NCBI RefSeq assembly: GCF_947489255.1
Contig: NZ_CANLCY010000002.1
Location: 310,001-374,000 of the forward strand
Origin: an uncultured Microbacterium sp.
Lineage (GTDB): Bacteria > Actinomycetota > Actinomycetes > Actinomycetales > Microbacteriaceae
Length of the DNA: 64,000 bases
Reading direction: 5' to 3'
Shown here: positions 36,397-44,768 of the stretch, one piece after another
Layout of the letters: every line of letters begins with the position of its first letter
Position numbering within the stretch: the first letter of the stretch is position 1
The notes under the pieces: model-generated
The model's database searches: none
Told to the model about the DNA's origin: nothing
Seen by the model: the letters and a program-made list of their open reading frames with translations, nothing else
Translations under genes and position numbers: made by a program

Positions 36397-36470
36397 CGGG
36401 GCGTAGCTCAGCTTGGTAGAGCGCCCGCTTTGGGAGCGGGAGGCCGCAGGTTCAAATCCTGTCGCCCCGA
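36397..36470 (+). tRNA. tRNA-Pro (anticodon TGG)
   Basis: 74 nt; acceptor CGGGGCG/CGCCCCG, anticodon stem-loop CCCGC TTTGGGA GCGGG, discriminator A, CCA not encoded. It lies 73 bases before trigger factor, a common actinobacterial neighbour. Confidence 0.95.
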
Positions 36471-36543
36471 CGCAACGGCCCCACAGACCACAGGCCCACA
36501 CGGCCCCCGCGTGCGCGCGGGCCACACGAGGAGAACACACCGC

Positions 36544-38055
36544 ATGGTCAACAGCACCGTCGAGCAGCTCAGCCCCACCCGGGTCAAGCTCCACATCACG
36601 GTCTCGCCCGACGAGCTCAAGCCGAGCATCGCCCACGCCTACGAGCACATCGCCCGCGACGTGCAGATCCCCGGCTTCCGCAAGGGCAAGGTCCCCGCTC
36701 CCATCATCGACCAGCGCATGGGACGCGGCGCGGTCATCGAGCACGCCGTCAACGAGGGTCTCGACGGGTTCTACCGTCAGGCCGTCGAGGCGCAGGACCT
36801 CCGCGTCATCGGCCGTCCGAGCGCCGAGATCGTCGAGCTGCCCGAGCTCAAGGACTTCTCCGGCGACCTCGTCGTCGATGTCGAGGTCGACGTGCGCCCC
36901 GAGTTCGAGCTGCCCGCCTACGACACCATCACGGTGACGGTCGACGCCGCCGAGGCCGATGAGGCCGGCATCGACGCCGAGCTCGACCGCCTGCGCGCCC
37001 GCTTCGGCACGCTCGTCACGGTCGATCGTCCGGCCGCCACCGGCGACTTCGTCGAGCTCGACCTCGTCGCCACGATCGACGGCAACGAGATCGACCGCGC
37101 CGAGGGCGTGTCGTACGAGATCGGCTCCGGCGAGCTGCTCGAGGGCATCGACGAGGCGATCGAGTCCCTCACCGCCGACGAGCAGACCACCTTCCGTTCG
37201 AAGCTCGTCGGTGGCGAGCACGCCGGCGAAGAGGCCGAGGTGGCCGTCACGATCAAGGCCGTCAAGGAGCGCGAGCTCCCCGACGCCGACGACGACTTCG
37301 CCCAGATGGCATCCGAGTTCGACACCATCGCCGAGCTCCGCGAGTCGCTCAGCGAGCGCGTGTCGCAGCAGGCCGTGTTCACGCAGGGCTCGGCCGCGCG
37401 CGACAAGTTCATCGACGCCCTCCTGGAGGCCGTCGAGATCCCCGTGCCCCCGCAGCTCATCGAAGACGAGGTGCACAACCACCTCGAGGGTGAGAACCGC
37501 CTCGAGGACGACGAGCACCGCGCCGAGGTCACCGAGGCGAGCGAGAAGCAGTTCCGCACGCAGATGGTGCTCGACAAGATCGCCGAAGACGCCAACGTCC
37601 AGGTGTCGCAGGACGAGCTGACGCAGTACCTCATCCAGTCGGCCGCGCAGTACAACATGGCGCCGCAGGACTTCGTGAACGCCCTGCAGCAGGGCAACCA
37701 GCTGCCGGCGCTCGTCGGTGAGGTCGCCCGCAACAAGGCGCTCGCGATCGCTCTCGGCAAGGTCACCGTCGTCGACACCGACGGCAAGCCCGTCGACCTG
37801 ACCGGTTTCGTCGCCGTCGAGGGTGAAGAGCCCGCCGAGGGCGACGAGGACGAGGCCGTCGAGACCGACGAGGCCCCCGCAGCGGAAGAGGCCCCCGCGA
37901 AGGCTCCCGCCAAGAAGCGCGCCCCCGCCAAGAAGAAGGTCGCTGCCGACGAGGCTCCCGCCGAGGAGACTCCCGCTGACGAGGCCCCCGCCAAGGCTCC
38001 CGCCAAGAAGCGCGCCCCGGCCAAGAAGAAGGCCGACGCCGCCGACAGCGAGTAA
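36544..38055 (+). CDS. tig: Trigger factor (ribosome-associated chaperone, PPIase)
   Basis: 503 aa. N-terminal ribosome-binding domain ([35 protein letters not shown], the GFRKGK ribosome-docking signature at about 44-50), central FKBP-type PPIase domain near 155-245 and a C-terminal chaperone arm. The last 70 residues are unusual: an acidic linker then a duplicated basic tail [16 protein letters not shown]. Typical trigger factors are about 430-470 aa. GAGGAG lies 9-10 bases before the ATG. First of the tig-clpP1-clpP2-clpX block. Confidence 0.95.
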   Translation: MVNSTVEQLSPTRVKLHITVSPDELKPSIAHAYEHIARDVQIPGFRKGKVPAPIIDQRMGRGAVIEHAVNEGLDGFYRQAVEAQDLRVIGRPSAEIVELPELKDFSGDLVVDVEVDVRPEFELPAYDTITVTVDAAEADEAGIDAELDRLRARFGTLVTVDRPAATGDFVELDLVATIDGNEIDRAEGVSYEIGSGELLEGIDEAIESLTADEQTTFRSKLVGGEHAGEEAEVAVTIKAVKERELPDADDDFAQMASEFDTIAELRESLSERVSQQAVFTQGSAARDKFIDALLEAVEIPVPPQLIEDEVHNHLEGENRLEDDEHRAEVTEASEKQFRTQMVLDKIAEDANVQVSQDELTQYLIQSAAQYNMAPQDFVNALQQGNQLPALVGEVARNKALAIALGKVTVVDTDGKPVDLTGFVAVEGEEPAEGDEDEAVETDEAPAAEEAPAKAPAKKRAPAKKKVAADEAPAEETPADEAPAKAPAKKRAPAKKKADAADSE

Positions 38056-38064
38056 GTCGAGACG

Positions 38065-38096
38065 AAGGGGGCGGATGCCACGGCATCCGCCCCCTT
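38065..38096 (+). terminator. Terminator of tig
   Basis: AAGGGGGCGGATGCC pairs perfectly with GGCATCCGCCCCCTT and runs into TTT; contains an inverted GGATGCC pair. Confidence 0.85.
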
Positions 38097-38219
38097 TCTC
38101 GTACCCGGATGCCGAGGGTGTCCGAGACACGCCGTACCGGTGACGCGCGTCGCGGCGTGTCATGGACACCCGCCAGGGGCGGACGGCTCGATGCCGCACG
38201 ACGAGAGAGGGATGGATGC

Positions 38220-38708
38220 GTGAGTGACTGGCAGAGCAGAGTGGATGCCGTGTGGGCCGATGAGGCGCTCAGCCCGGATCAGGTGATCGGGCGGATCGAC
38301 GAGCTCGCCGCCGAGCGGGACCCCGATGACGCCGTGGCGCTCTTCGAGCGCGCCGGAGCGCGAGACTCGGCCGGGATCGAGGACGAGGCCGAGACGCTGT
38401 ACCGTCGGGCGCTGGCGATCGGCCTCGACGACGACCGGCGAACGCAGGCCACGATCCAGCTGGCCAGCACGATCCGCAACCTCGGCAAGACCGAGGAGGC
38501 TCTCGCGATGCTCCGCGCCGAGTACGAGCGCGAGCCCCGCGGAGCGCTGCACGACGCGGCCGCCGCCTTCTACTCCCTGGCTCTCGTGTCGAGCGGGGAG
38601 CCGGAGCGCGCGGCATCCGTCGCTCTTCAGGCGCTCGCGCCGCACCTGCCGCGCTATACCCGTTCCGTGACCGGATACGCGCGAGAAATCGCCGAGAACC
38701 CCCGCTGA
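38220..38708 (+). CDS. Tetratricopeptide-repeat protein
   Basis: 162 aa, all helical. Repeats with TPR spacing are visible: EDEAETLYRRALAIGLDDDR, TEEALAMLRAEYEREPRG and AAAFYSLALVSSGEPERAAS. The N terminus MSDWQSRVDAVWADEALSPD is a short helical cap. TPR proteins scaffold protein contacts; the partner is unknown. GTG start, overlapping no gene; lies between tig and clpP1. Similar proteins occur as stand-alone TPR proteins in related genomes. Confidence 0.72.
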   Translation: MSDWQSRVDAVWADEALSPDQVIGRIDELAAERDPDDAVALFERAGARDSAGIEDEAETLYRRALAIGLDDDRRTQATIQLASTIRNLGKTEEALAMLRAEYEREPRGALHDAAAAFYSLALVSSGEPERAASVALQALAPHLPRYTRSVTGYAREIAENPR

Positions 38709-38710
38709 TC

Positions 38711-38721
38711 CGCCCGCGGCG
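38711..38721. promoter_or_regulatory. Candidate ClgR-type site upstream of clpP1
   Basis: CGCCCGCGGCG followed by AAC fits the CGC-N5-GCG core of the actinobacterial ClgR activator, 66 bases before the clpP1 start; the central A of the consensus is not matched. Confidence 0.3.
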
Positions 38722-38786
38722 AACACGGCATCCTGCCCCGGAGCCCGCCGGTAGATTCGTTGCAGATCACCGGAAGAGGAGCACAC

Positions 38787-39371
38787 ATGCCCGAACCCCT
38801 TATGGCAACGAGCGTCTTCGACAGGCTGCTGAAGGACCGCATCATCTGGCTCGGTTCGGAGGTGCGTGACGAGAACGCGAACGAGATCTGCGCCAAGATC
38901 CTGCTGCTCGCGGCAGAAGACCCGCAGAAGGACATCTACCTCTACATCAACTCGCCCGGCGGCTCGATCACGGCCGGTATGGCGATCTACGACACGATGC
39001 AGTTCGTGCCGAACGACATCGTCACCGTCGGCATCGGCATGGCGGCGTCGATGGGCCAGCTGCTGCTGACCAGCGGTACCAAGGGCAAGCGCTACATCAC
39101 GCCGAACGCGCGCGTGCTGCTGCACCAGCCCCACGGCGGCTTCGGCGGCACCTCGAGCGACATCCAGACGCAGGCGCAGCTCATCCTCGACATGAAGCGC
39201 CGCCTGGCCGAGATCACCGCGAATCAGACCGGCAAGAGCGTCGAGCAGATCAACGCCGACGGCGACCGGGACCGCTGGTTCACGGCGCAGGAGGCCCTCG
39301 AGTACGGCTTCGTCGACCACATGCGCGAGCACGCCACCGACGTCACCGGCGGCGGCGGAACCGCGGCCTGA
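38787..39371 (+). CDS. clpP1: ATP-dependent Clp protease proteolytic subunit 1
   Basis: 194 aa serine protease subunit. Catalytic Ser88 in GMAASMGQ and His113 in LLHQPHGG are present, with the Asp about 50 residues later. In actinobacteria ClpP1 and ClpP2 form a mixed tetradecamer. ATG at 38787 is preceded by AGAGGAG. The short 23-base gap to clpP2 indicates co-transcription. Confidence 0.95.
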   Translation: MPEPLMATSVFDRLLKDRIIWLGSEVRDENANEICAKILLLAAEDPQKDIYLYINSPGGSITAGMAIYDTMQFVPNDIVTVGIGMAASMGQLLLTSGTKGKRYITPNARVLLHQPHGGFGGTSSDIQTQAQLILDMKRRLAEITANQTGKSVEQINADGDRDRWFTAQEALEYGFVDHMREHATDVTGGGGTAA

Positions 39372-39394
39372 GGCGAGAGGAAAAGGACACCGAC

Positions 39395-40057
39395 ATGAAC
39401 ATCCCCACCTTCGGCGGCGCCGCAGCGCACATGCCCTCGAGCCGCTACGTCCTGCCCCAGTTCGAGGAGCGCACGGCCTACGGCTACAAGCGCCAGGACC
39501 CCTACAACAAGCTGTTCGAGGACCGCGTCATCTTCCTGGGCGTCCAGGTCGACGACGCCTCGGCCGACGACGTCATGGCGCAGCTCCTCGTGCTCGAGTC
39601 GCAGGACCCCGACCGCGACATCATCATGTACATCAATTCGCCCGGTGGCTCGTTCACGGCCATGACGGCGATTTACGACACGATGCAGTACGTCTCGCCG
39701 CAGATCCAGACGGTCGTGCTCGGACAGGCCGCCTCCGCGGCATCCGTGCTCCTGGCCGCCGGTGCCCCCGGCAAGCGTCTCGCCCTGCCGAACGCCCGCA
39801 TCCTGATCCACCAGCCCGCGATGGGCGAGGCCGGTCACGGGCAGGCGTCCGACATCGAGATCCAGGCGCAGGAGATCCTCCGCATGCGCACCTGGCTCGA
39901 AGAGACCATGGCCCGTCACACCGGTCAGGACGTCGCCAAGGTCAACAAGGACATCGACCGCGACAAGATCCTCTCGGCGCACGAGGCGATGGAGTACGGC
40001 ATCGTCGACCAGGTCCTCACGACCCGCAAGCGTCAGCCCGCGGCCCTCACGGCCTGA
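39395..40057 (+). CDS. clpP2: ATP-dependent Clp protease proteolytic subunit 2
   Basis: 220 aa; Ser114 in GQAASAASVLL and His139 in ILIHQP are the catalytic pair. A longer N terminus (about 40 residues before FEDRVIFLG) than in ClpP1 may be a propeptide removed on assembly. AGAGGAAAAGGA precedes the ATG. Pairs with ClpP1 and the ClpX or ClpC unfoldase. Confidence 0.95.
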   Translation: MNIPTFGGAAAHMPSSRYVLPQFEERTAYGYKRQDPYNKLFEDRVIFLGVQVDDASADDVMAQLLVLESQDPDRDIIMYINSPGGSFTAMTAIYDTMQYVSPQIQTVVLGQAASAASVLLAAGAPGKRLALPNARILIHQPAMGEAGHGQASDIEIQAQEILRMRTWLEETMARHTGQDVAKVNKDIDRDKILSAHEAMEYGIVDQVLTTRKRQPAALTA

Positions 40058-40067
40058 CCCTCGCGTC

Positions 40068-40107
40068 ACGAAGCCCCGCAGACCCGTTTCGGTATGCGGG
40101 GCTTCGT
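40068..40107 (+). terminator. Terminator of clpP1P2
   Basis: 13-bp perfect stem ACGAAGCCCCGCA / TGCGGGGCTTCGT with a 14-nt loop, so clpX is mostly transcribed from its own promoter. Confidence 0.85.
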
Positions 40108-40323
40108 CGTGTGCGGCGCGCCATCGCGTGAGTCGCCAGAAATGGCCGCTTCGGGCGACGCCCAGGCGACAAAAGTCGGCGAGTGACGCGGGGGAGACCG
40201 GATGCCACGTGTCCGCCGTCGGCGATCACGACACCGCCGGAAGCGCAAATGCCCTCGGATGTCGCGGGCTCGGGTTAGGCTCGGGTACACACCGGCGGGG
40301 GCCGGGTGACGGGAGGAACCGGG

Positions 40324-41592
40324 ATGGCACGCATCGGTGAGAGCGCCGACCTGTTCAAGTGCTCCTTCTGCGGCAAGAGCCAGAAGCAGGTGCAACAGCT
40401 GATCGCCGGTCCGGGCGTCTACATCTGCGACGAGTGCGTCGAGCTCTGCAACGAGATCATCGAAGAGCGCATGGCCGAGTCCTCGGCCGGCGAGGTCGCC
40501 GAGTTCGATCTGCCCAAGCCCCGCGAGATCTTCTCCTTCCTCGAGGAGTACGTCGTCGGTCAGGAGCCCGCGAAGCGCGCTCTGGCGGTCGCCGTCTACA
40601 ACCATTACAAGCGCGTCCGCGCGCACGGCACGCTCCAGCCCGCCGAAGCGCGCGCCGAAGAGATCGACATCGCCAAGAGCAACATCCTGCTGCTCGGGCC
40701 CACGGGCTGCGGCAAGACCTACCTCGCCCAGACGCTCGCGAAGCGCCTGAACGTCCCGTTCGCGGTCGCGGATGCCACGGCCCTCACCGAGGCCGGCTAT
40801 GTCGGTGAAGACGTCGAGAACATCCTGCTCAAGCTCCTCCAGGCCGCCGACTTCGACGTCAAGCGCGCCGAGCAGGGCATCATCTACATCGACGAGGTCG
40901 ACAAGATCGCTCGGAAGGCCGAGAACCCCTCGATCACCCGCGACGTGTCGGGCGAGGGCGTGCAGCAGGCGCTGCTGAAGATCCTCGAGGGCACGGTCGC
41001 GTCGGTTCCGCCGCAGGGCGGCCGCAAGCACCCGCACCAGGAATTCATCCAGATCGACACGACGAACGTGCTGTTCATCGTGGCGGGAGCCTTCGCCGGA
41101 CTCGAGGAGATCATCTCGGCCCGCGTGGGCAAGCACGGCGTCGGCTTCGGCGCTCCGCTGCACCGCAAGGAAGACGCGCCCGACCTCTTCAGCGAGGCGC
41201 TGCCCGAAGATCTGCACAAGTTCGGCCTGATCCCCGAGTTCATCGGTCGTTTGCCCGTGGTGGCATCCGTCTCGCCCCTCGACCAGGACGCGCTGATGGA
41301 GATCCTCACCGCGCCGCGCAACGCTCTGGTCAAGCAGTACCAGCGCATGTTCGAGCTCGACGGTGTCCAGCTCGAGTTCGACGAAGACGCTCTGCGGGCG
41401 ATCGCCGACCTCGCCGTCGCCCGCAAGACCGGTGCTCGCGGATTGCGCGCGATCCTCGAGGACGTCCTCGGTCCGATCATGTTCGAGGTGCCCTCGGCCG
41501 ACGACATCGCGAAGGTCGTCATCACGCGCGCGTCCGTCGAAGACGGAGCGCAGCCGACGATCGTGCTCGCGCAGAAGCGCCGCAGCGCCTGA
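40324..41592 (+). CDS. clpX: ATP-dependent Clp protease ATP-binding subunit ClpX
   Basis: 422-aa AAA+ unfoldase feeding ClpP1P2. The N-terminal zinc-binding domain has Cys13, Cys16, Cys35 and Cys38 ([17 protein letters not shown]). Walker A GPTGCGKT, pore-loop [10 protein letters not shown], Walker [11 protein letters not shown] and the IGF-type loop region (VGFGAPLHR) are present. GGGAGG lies nine bases before the ATG; an upstream in-frame start is not needed. The 215 bases before it hold imperfect GTCGCC/GGCGAC repeats but no gene. Confidence 0.95.
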   Translation: MARIGESADLFKCSFCGKSQKQVQQLIAGPGVYICDECVELCNEIIEERMAESSAGEVAEFDLPKPREIFSFLEEYVVGQEPAKRALAVAVYNHYKRVRAHGTLQPAEARAEEIDIAKSNILLLGPTGCGKTYLAQTLAKRLNVPFAVADATALTEAGYVGEDVENILLKLLQAADFDVKRAEQGIIYIDEVDKIARKAENPSITRDVSGEGVQQALLKILEGTVASVPPQGGRKHPHQEFIQIDTTNVLFIVAGAFAGLEEIISARVGKHGVGFGAPLHRKEDAPDLFSEALPEDLHKFGLIPEFIGRLPVVASVSPLDQDALMEILTAPRNALVKQYQRMFELDGVQLEFDEDALRAIADLAVARKTGARGLRAILEDVLGPIMFEVPSADDIAKVVITRASVEDGAQPTIVLAQKRRSA

Positions 41593-41650
41593 GGCGGCGT
41601 CGCGGGGCGTCCTGCGCGGCGAGCCATGTCACGGGCGGCAGGATGGGGAG

Positions 41651-42166
41651 ATGCTCCCCGAACTCCAGCTTCCCGCCGTGGTGTCAACGCGCGTCGGCGC
41701 CGTCGGCGTGCGTCGCGCCACGGCGTCCGACCTGCCCGCCCTCATGGCACTGCTCTCGGACGACCCGATCAGCGCCGCCCGCGGCGACCGCGGCGATGAC
41801 GGCGACACCGAGGTCTATGCAGACGCCCTGCGAAGCGTCCTCGACGCCCCGTTGAACGAGCTGCTCGTCGTGGATGACGCCGACGGCGCCGTCGTGGGGA
41901 CGCTCCAGCTGACCGTCATCCCCGGTATGGCGCGCCGGGGCGCGACGCGCCTGCTCGTCGAGGCGGTGCGCGTGTCGTCGACCGTGCGTTCCGGCGGCAT
42001 CGGAAGCGCCGTGATGCGCTGGGTCATGCACGAGGCCGCCCCGGCAATGGGGGCGGCCCTCGTGCAACTCACCTCCGACGCCGCTCGCGTCGACGCCCAC
42101 CGGTTCTACACCCGGCTCGGCTTCGCCGACTCTCACATCGGCTTCAAGTACTCCGTCGGGAGCTGA
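41651..42166 (+). CDS. GNAT-family N-acetyltransferase
   Basis: 171 aa. VRRATASDLPALMALLSDDP starts the fold, LLVVDDADGAVVGTLQLTVI the central strands, VRVSSTVRSGGIGSAVMRWV the acetyl-CoA-binding region (R-x-G-G-I-G variant of the usual R/Q-x-x-G-x-G/A) and ARVDAHRFYTRLGFADSHIG the C-terminal motif. Substrate unknown. GGGGAG abuts the ATG at 41651, so the exact start is less certain. Convergent with the M3 peptidase. Confidence 0.85.
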   Translation: MLPELQLPAVVSTRVGAVGVRRATASDLPALMALLSDDPISAARGDRGDDGDTEVYADALRSVLDAPLNELLVVDDADGAVVGTLQLTVIPGMARRGATRLLVEAVRVSSTVRSGGIGSAVMRWVMHEAAPAMGAALVQLTSDAARVDAHRFYTRLGFADSHIGFKYSVGS

Positions 42167-42199
42167 CCCCGCCCTGGGGCCCCGGGCCGCGAGAGCGCC

Positions 42200-44248
42200 T
42201 CAGCCGGCGAGACCGCGACGTTCCAGCAGCGGCTGGATCTCGGCATCCCGACCTCGGAAGTCGCGATACGCGGCGAGAGGATCGCCGGAACCACCGACGC
42301 CCAGCAGCCGCTGGCGGAAGCGATCGCCGTTCTCGCGCGTGAGTCCGCCGTTCTCGCGGAACCACTCCACGGTGTCGGCGTCGAGCACCTCGCTCCAGAT
42401 GTAGGAGTAGTACCCGGCGCTGTAGCCGCCCGAGAACACGTGCGCGAAGTACGTCGAGGCGTAACGCGTGGGAACCGCCGGGTTGTCGAGCCCGATGTCG
42501 GCAAGGGCCCGCGCCTCGAACTCCGCCACGTCGATGTCGGCCGAGGCCTCATCGACCGAGAGTCCGTGCCATGCCTGGTCGATCCAGGATGCCGCGAGGT
42601 ACTCGCTCGTGGCGAAGCCCTGGTTGAAGGCCTCCGAGGCGTGCAGGCGCTCGACGACGTCGGCGGGGAGAGGCTCGCCGGTGTCGATGTGACGGGCGTA
42701 GTTCGACAGGATCTCCGGCCACAGGATCCACATCTCGTTCACCTGGCTGGGGAACTCGACGAAGTCGCGGTAGACGGCCGTGCCGGCGAAGTGGGGGTAG
42801 GTGACGGTGGCGAAGAGGCCGTGCAGGGCGTGGCCGAACTCGTGGAAGAGGGTGGTGACCTCATCCAGCGTCAGCAGCGTCGGGGTGCCGGGGGCGGGCT
42901 TGTTCACGTTGAGGTTGTTGACGACGACCGGGGCCGTGCCGCGGATGGCCGACTGCGTCACGATCGAGTTCATCCACGCGCCGCCGCGCTTGGTGTCACG
43001 GGTGTAGAGGTCGAGCAGGAACAGTCCGAGCTCGGTGCCGTCGGCGTTGTGCACCTCGAAGACGCGCACGTCGGGGTGGTGGCCCTGCAGATCGTGCCGC
43101 TCCGATACGCGGATGCCGTAGAGCTGCTCCGCCGCGAAGAACACGCCGTCGCGCAGCACGCGCTCGGCCTCGAACCACGGGCGCAGCGCCGCACGGTCGA
43201 GGTCGTAGCGCTCCGCACGCACCTTCTCGGTGTAGAAAGCCCAATCGTGGGCCTCGATCCGGATGCCGTCGGCGTCCGCGATCCGCTGCAGCGCTTCCTG
43301 CTCGGAGCGGGCGTTGGCGGCAGCAGGGGCGGCGAGCCGGCGGAGGAGGTCGCGGGCGGCATCCGGGGATCCCGCTGTCTGGTCGGCGAGGACGGCAGCG
43401 GCGTGGGAGGGGTAGCCGAGCAGAGCGGCGCGCTCGGCGCGCAGGCGGACGATGTCGCGGAGTACCGGGCGGTTGTCGTGGGCGTTGCCGCGGATCGCGC
43501 GGGAGCGCGAGGCCTCGAGCAGGCGGCGGCGACTCTCGCGGTTCGTCAGCGAGGCGAGCAGCGGGTGACCGGTGTACAGGGTGAGGGTGACGACGTAGCG
43601 GCCGTCCAGTCCGCGGCTCGTCGCGGCCTGAGCGGCGGCCGACAGCTCGCCCTCGCTGAGACCGTCGAGCTCGGCTGCGGTGTCGAAGACCACGGCGAGG
43701 TCGTTGGTGTCGGCGAGGAGGTTCTTCTCGAAGGTGTTGGTGAGCACCGAGAGCTCCTGATTGAGCCCGGTCAGGCGCTGCTTCTCGGAGTCGTCGAGTG
43801 CGGCCCCGGCGAGCGACATCTCGCGGTGGTGACGTTCGACGAGGTAGCGCGACTCGGCGTCGAGGTCGAGCTCGTCGAGCTGGGCGTGCACGGCGGCGAC
43901 GCGGGCGAAGAGCGCCGTATCGAGCTGGATGGCGTCGCGGTGGGCCGACATCAGCGGTGCGAGTTCTTCTTCGATGGCCTGGATCTCCGGGGTGCCGTCG
44001 GCACCGGTGACCGTGTAGAACGTGCGGCTCACACGACCGAGCACCTCGCCGCTGCGTTCGAGCGCGATCAGCGTGTTCTCGAACGTGGGCGCGTCGGTCT
44101 GCGCGGTGATCGCGTCGATCTCGGCGCGCTGGGCGGCGAAGCCGGCGTGGAACGCGGGCAGATAGTGCTCCGCGCGGATGCTGCCGTACGGGGGCAGGTC
44201 GTAGGGGAGGGAGGGCGGCGCGAGGAGGGGATTGGGGGAATCCGTCAT
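42200..44248 (-). CDS. M3-family zinc metallopeptidase (peptidyl-dipeptidase Dcp/oligopeptidase A type)
   Basis: 682 aa. The zinc motif HEFGHALHG lies near residue 466 and the downstream ligand Glu region FVEFPSQVNE follows, with YSAGYYSYIWSEVLDAD near the C terminus, as in Dcp-like enzymes. It would trim short cytosolic peptides, complementing PepN and the oligopeptide importer. ATG at 44248 follows TAGGCT by six bases. Dcp versus oligopeptidase A specificity cannot be settled by eye. Confidence 0.92.
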   Translation of the reverse strand: MTDSPNPLLAPPSLPYDLPPYGSIRAEHYLPAFHAGFAAQRAEIDAITAQTDAPTFENTLIALERSGEVLGRVSRTFYTVTGADGTPEIQAIEEELAPLMSAHRDAIQLDTALFARVAAVHAQLDELDLDAESRYLVERHHREMSLAGAALDDSEKQRLTGLNQELSVLTNTFEKNLLADTNDLAVVFDTAAELDGLSEGELSAAAQAATSRGLDGRYVVTLTLYTGHPLLASLTNRESRRRLLEASRSRAIRGNAHDNRPVLRDIVRLRAERAALLGYPSHAAAVLADQTAGSPDAARDLLRRLAAPAAANARSEQEALQRIADADGIRIEAHDWAFYTEKVRAERYDLDRAALRPWFEAERVLRDGVFFAAEQLYGIRVSERHDLQGHHPDVRVFEVHNADGTELGLFLLDLYTRDTKRGGAWMNSIVTQSAIRGTAPVVVNNLNVNKPAPGTPTLLTLDEVTTLFHEFGHALHGLFATVTYPHFAGTAVYRDFVEFPSQVNEMWILWPEILSNYARHIDTGEPLPADVVERLHASEAFNQGFATSEYLAASWIDQAWHGLSVDEASADIDVAEFEARALADIGLDNPAVPTRYASTYFAHVFSGGYSAGYYSYIWSEVLDADTVEWFRENGGLTRENGDRFRQRLLGVGGSGDPLAAYRDFRGRDAEIQPLLERRGLAG

Positions 44249-44254
44249 CGGTCC

Positions 44255-44260
44255 AGCCTA
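44255..44260 (-). promoter_or_regulatory. -10 element of leaderless promoter, M3 peptidase
   Basis: TAGGCT on the minus strand, six bases before the ATG at 44248. Confidence 0.55.
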
Positions 44261-44304
44261 GGCCGAGGTCCGGCCCCGGTCGCGGCACAGCGTGAGCCCG
44301 TCCC

Positions 44305-44441
44305 GGTGGCTTCGACAGGCTCAGCCACCTCGCCGGCGGAGGTCCCTGAGCGTGTCGAAGGGACCGGAACCTGCGCGTCTGGTGGCGTCGACAGGCTCAG
44401 CCACCTCCCCGGCGGAGGTCCCTGAGCGTGTCGAAGGGACC
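44305..44441. repeat. Four TTCGACAGGCTCAG hairpin repeats with alternating arms
   Basis: Units at 44305-44329, 44341-44365, 44381-44405 and 44417-44441. Arms are GGTGGC/GCCACC in the first and third, GGTCCC/GGGACC in the second and fourth, around the same core in opposite orientation. Fills the gap between the M3 peptidase and valS operons. Confidence 0.85.
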
Positions 44442-44519
44442 GGGGCACCTCGACGCCGAACGGGAGAGCCCGCCGACCGCCCGAAGGCGGCGGCGGGCTC
44501 GACGGCCGGAGCGGGCGAC

Positions 44520-44768
44520 TCAGGCGAACTCGGCGTCGTCGTCGTAACGCACGACGACCTCGCCCGATGCCTCCTGCGACACGATGACCCCCGTGTCGAG
44601 CTCGGCGACGGGCCGCCCCTCGAGGAAGGTCAGCGTCCACCGCGGGGCGGGGGCGCTCAGGCCGTCGGGGTTGAGCGCGGCCTCGACCGCGGCGATCTGC
44701 GCGTGCAGCGCCTCGGGAACGGCCTTCGGCGGCTGCTCACGGGCGGTCCAACGGGTTCCGAGCTGCAT
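44520..44768 (-). CDS. Small hypothetical protein downstream of valS
   Basis: 82 aa, starting MQLGTRWTAREQPPKAVPEA and ending in an acidic VVVRYDDDAEFA. No domain recognised; the order helix (EALHAQIAAVEAAL) then strands (RWTLTFLEGRPVAELDTGVI) suggests a small alpha/beta fold. Its ATG overlaps the valS stop (ATGA), so it is translated with ValRS. Role unknown. Confidence 0.65.
   Translation of the reverse strand: MQLGTRWTAREQPPKAVPEALHAQIAAVEAALNPDGLSAPAPRWTLTFLEGRPVAELDTGVIVSQEASGEVVVRYDDDAEFA

Noticed and set aside
40109..40323. Small gene between clpP2 and clpX
   Set aside because: Short frames lack start signals and plausible composition; the region has only imperfect GTCGCC/GGCGAC repeats.
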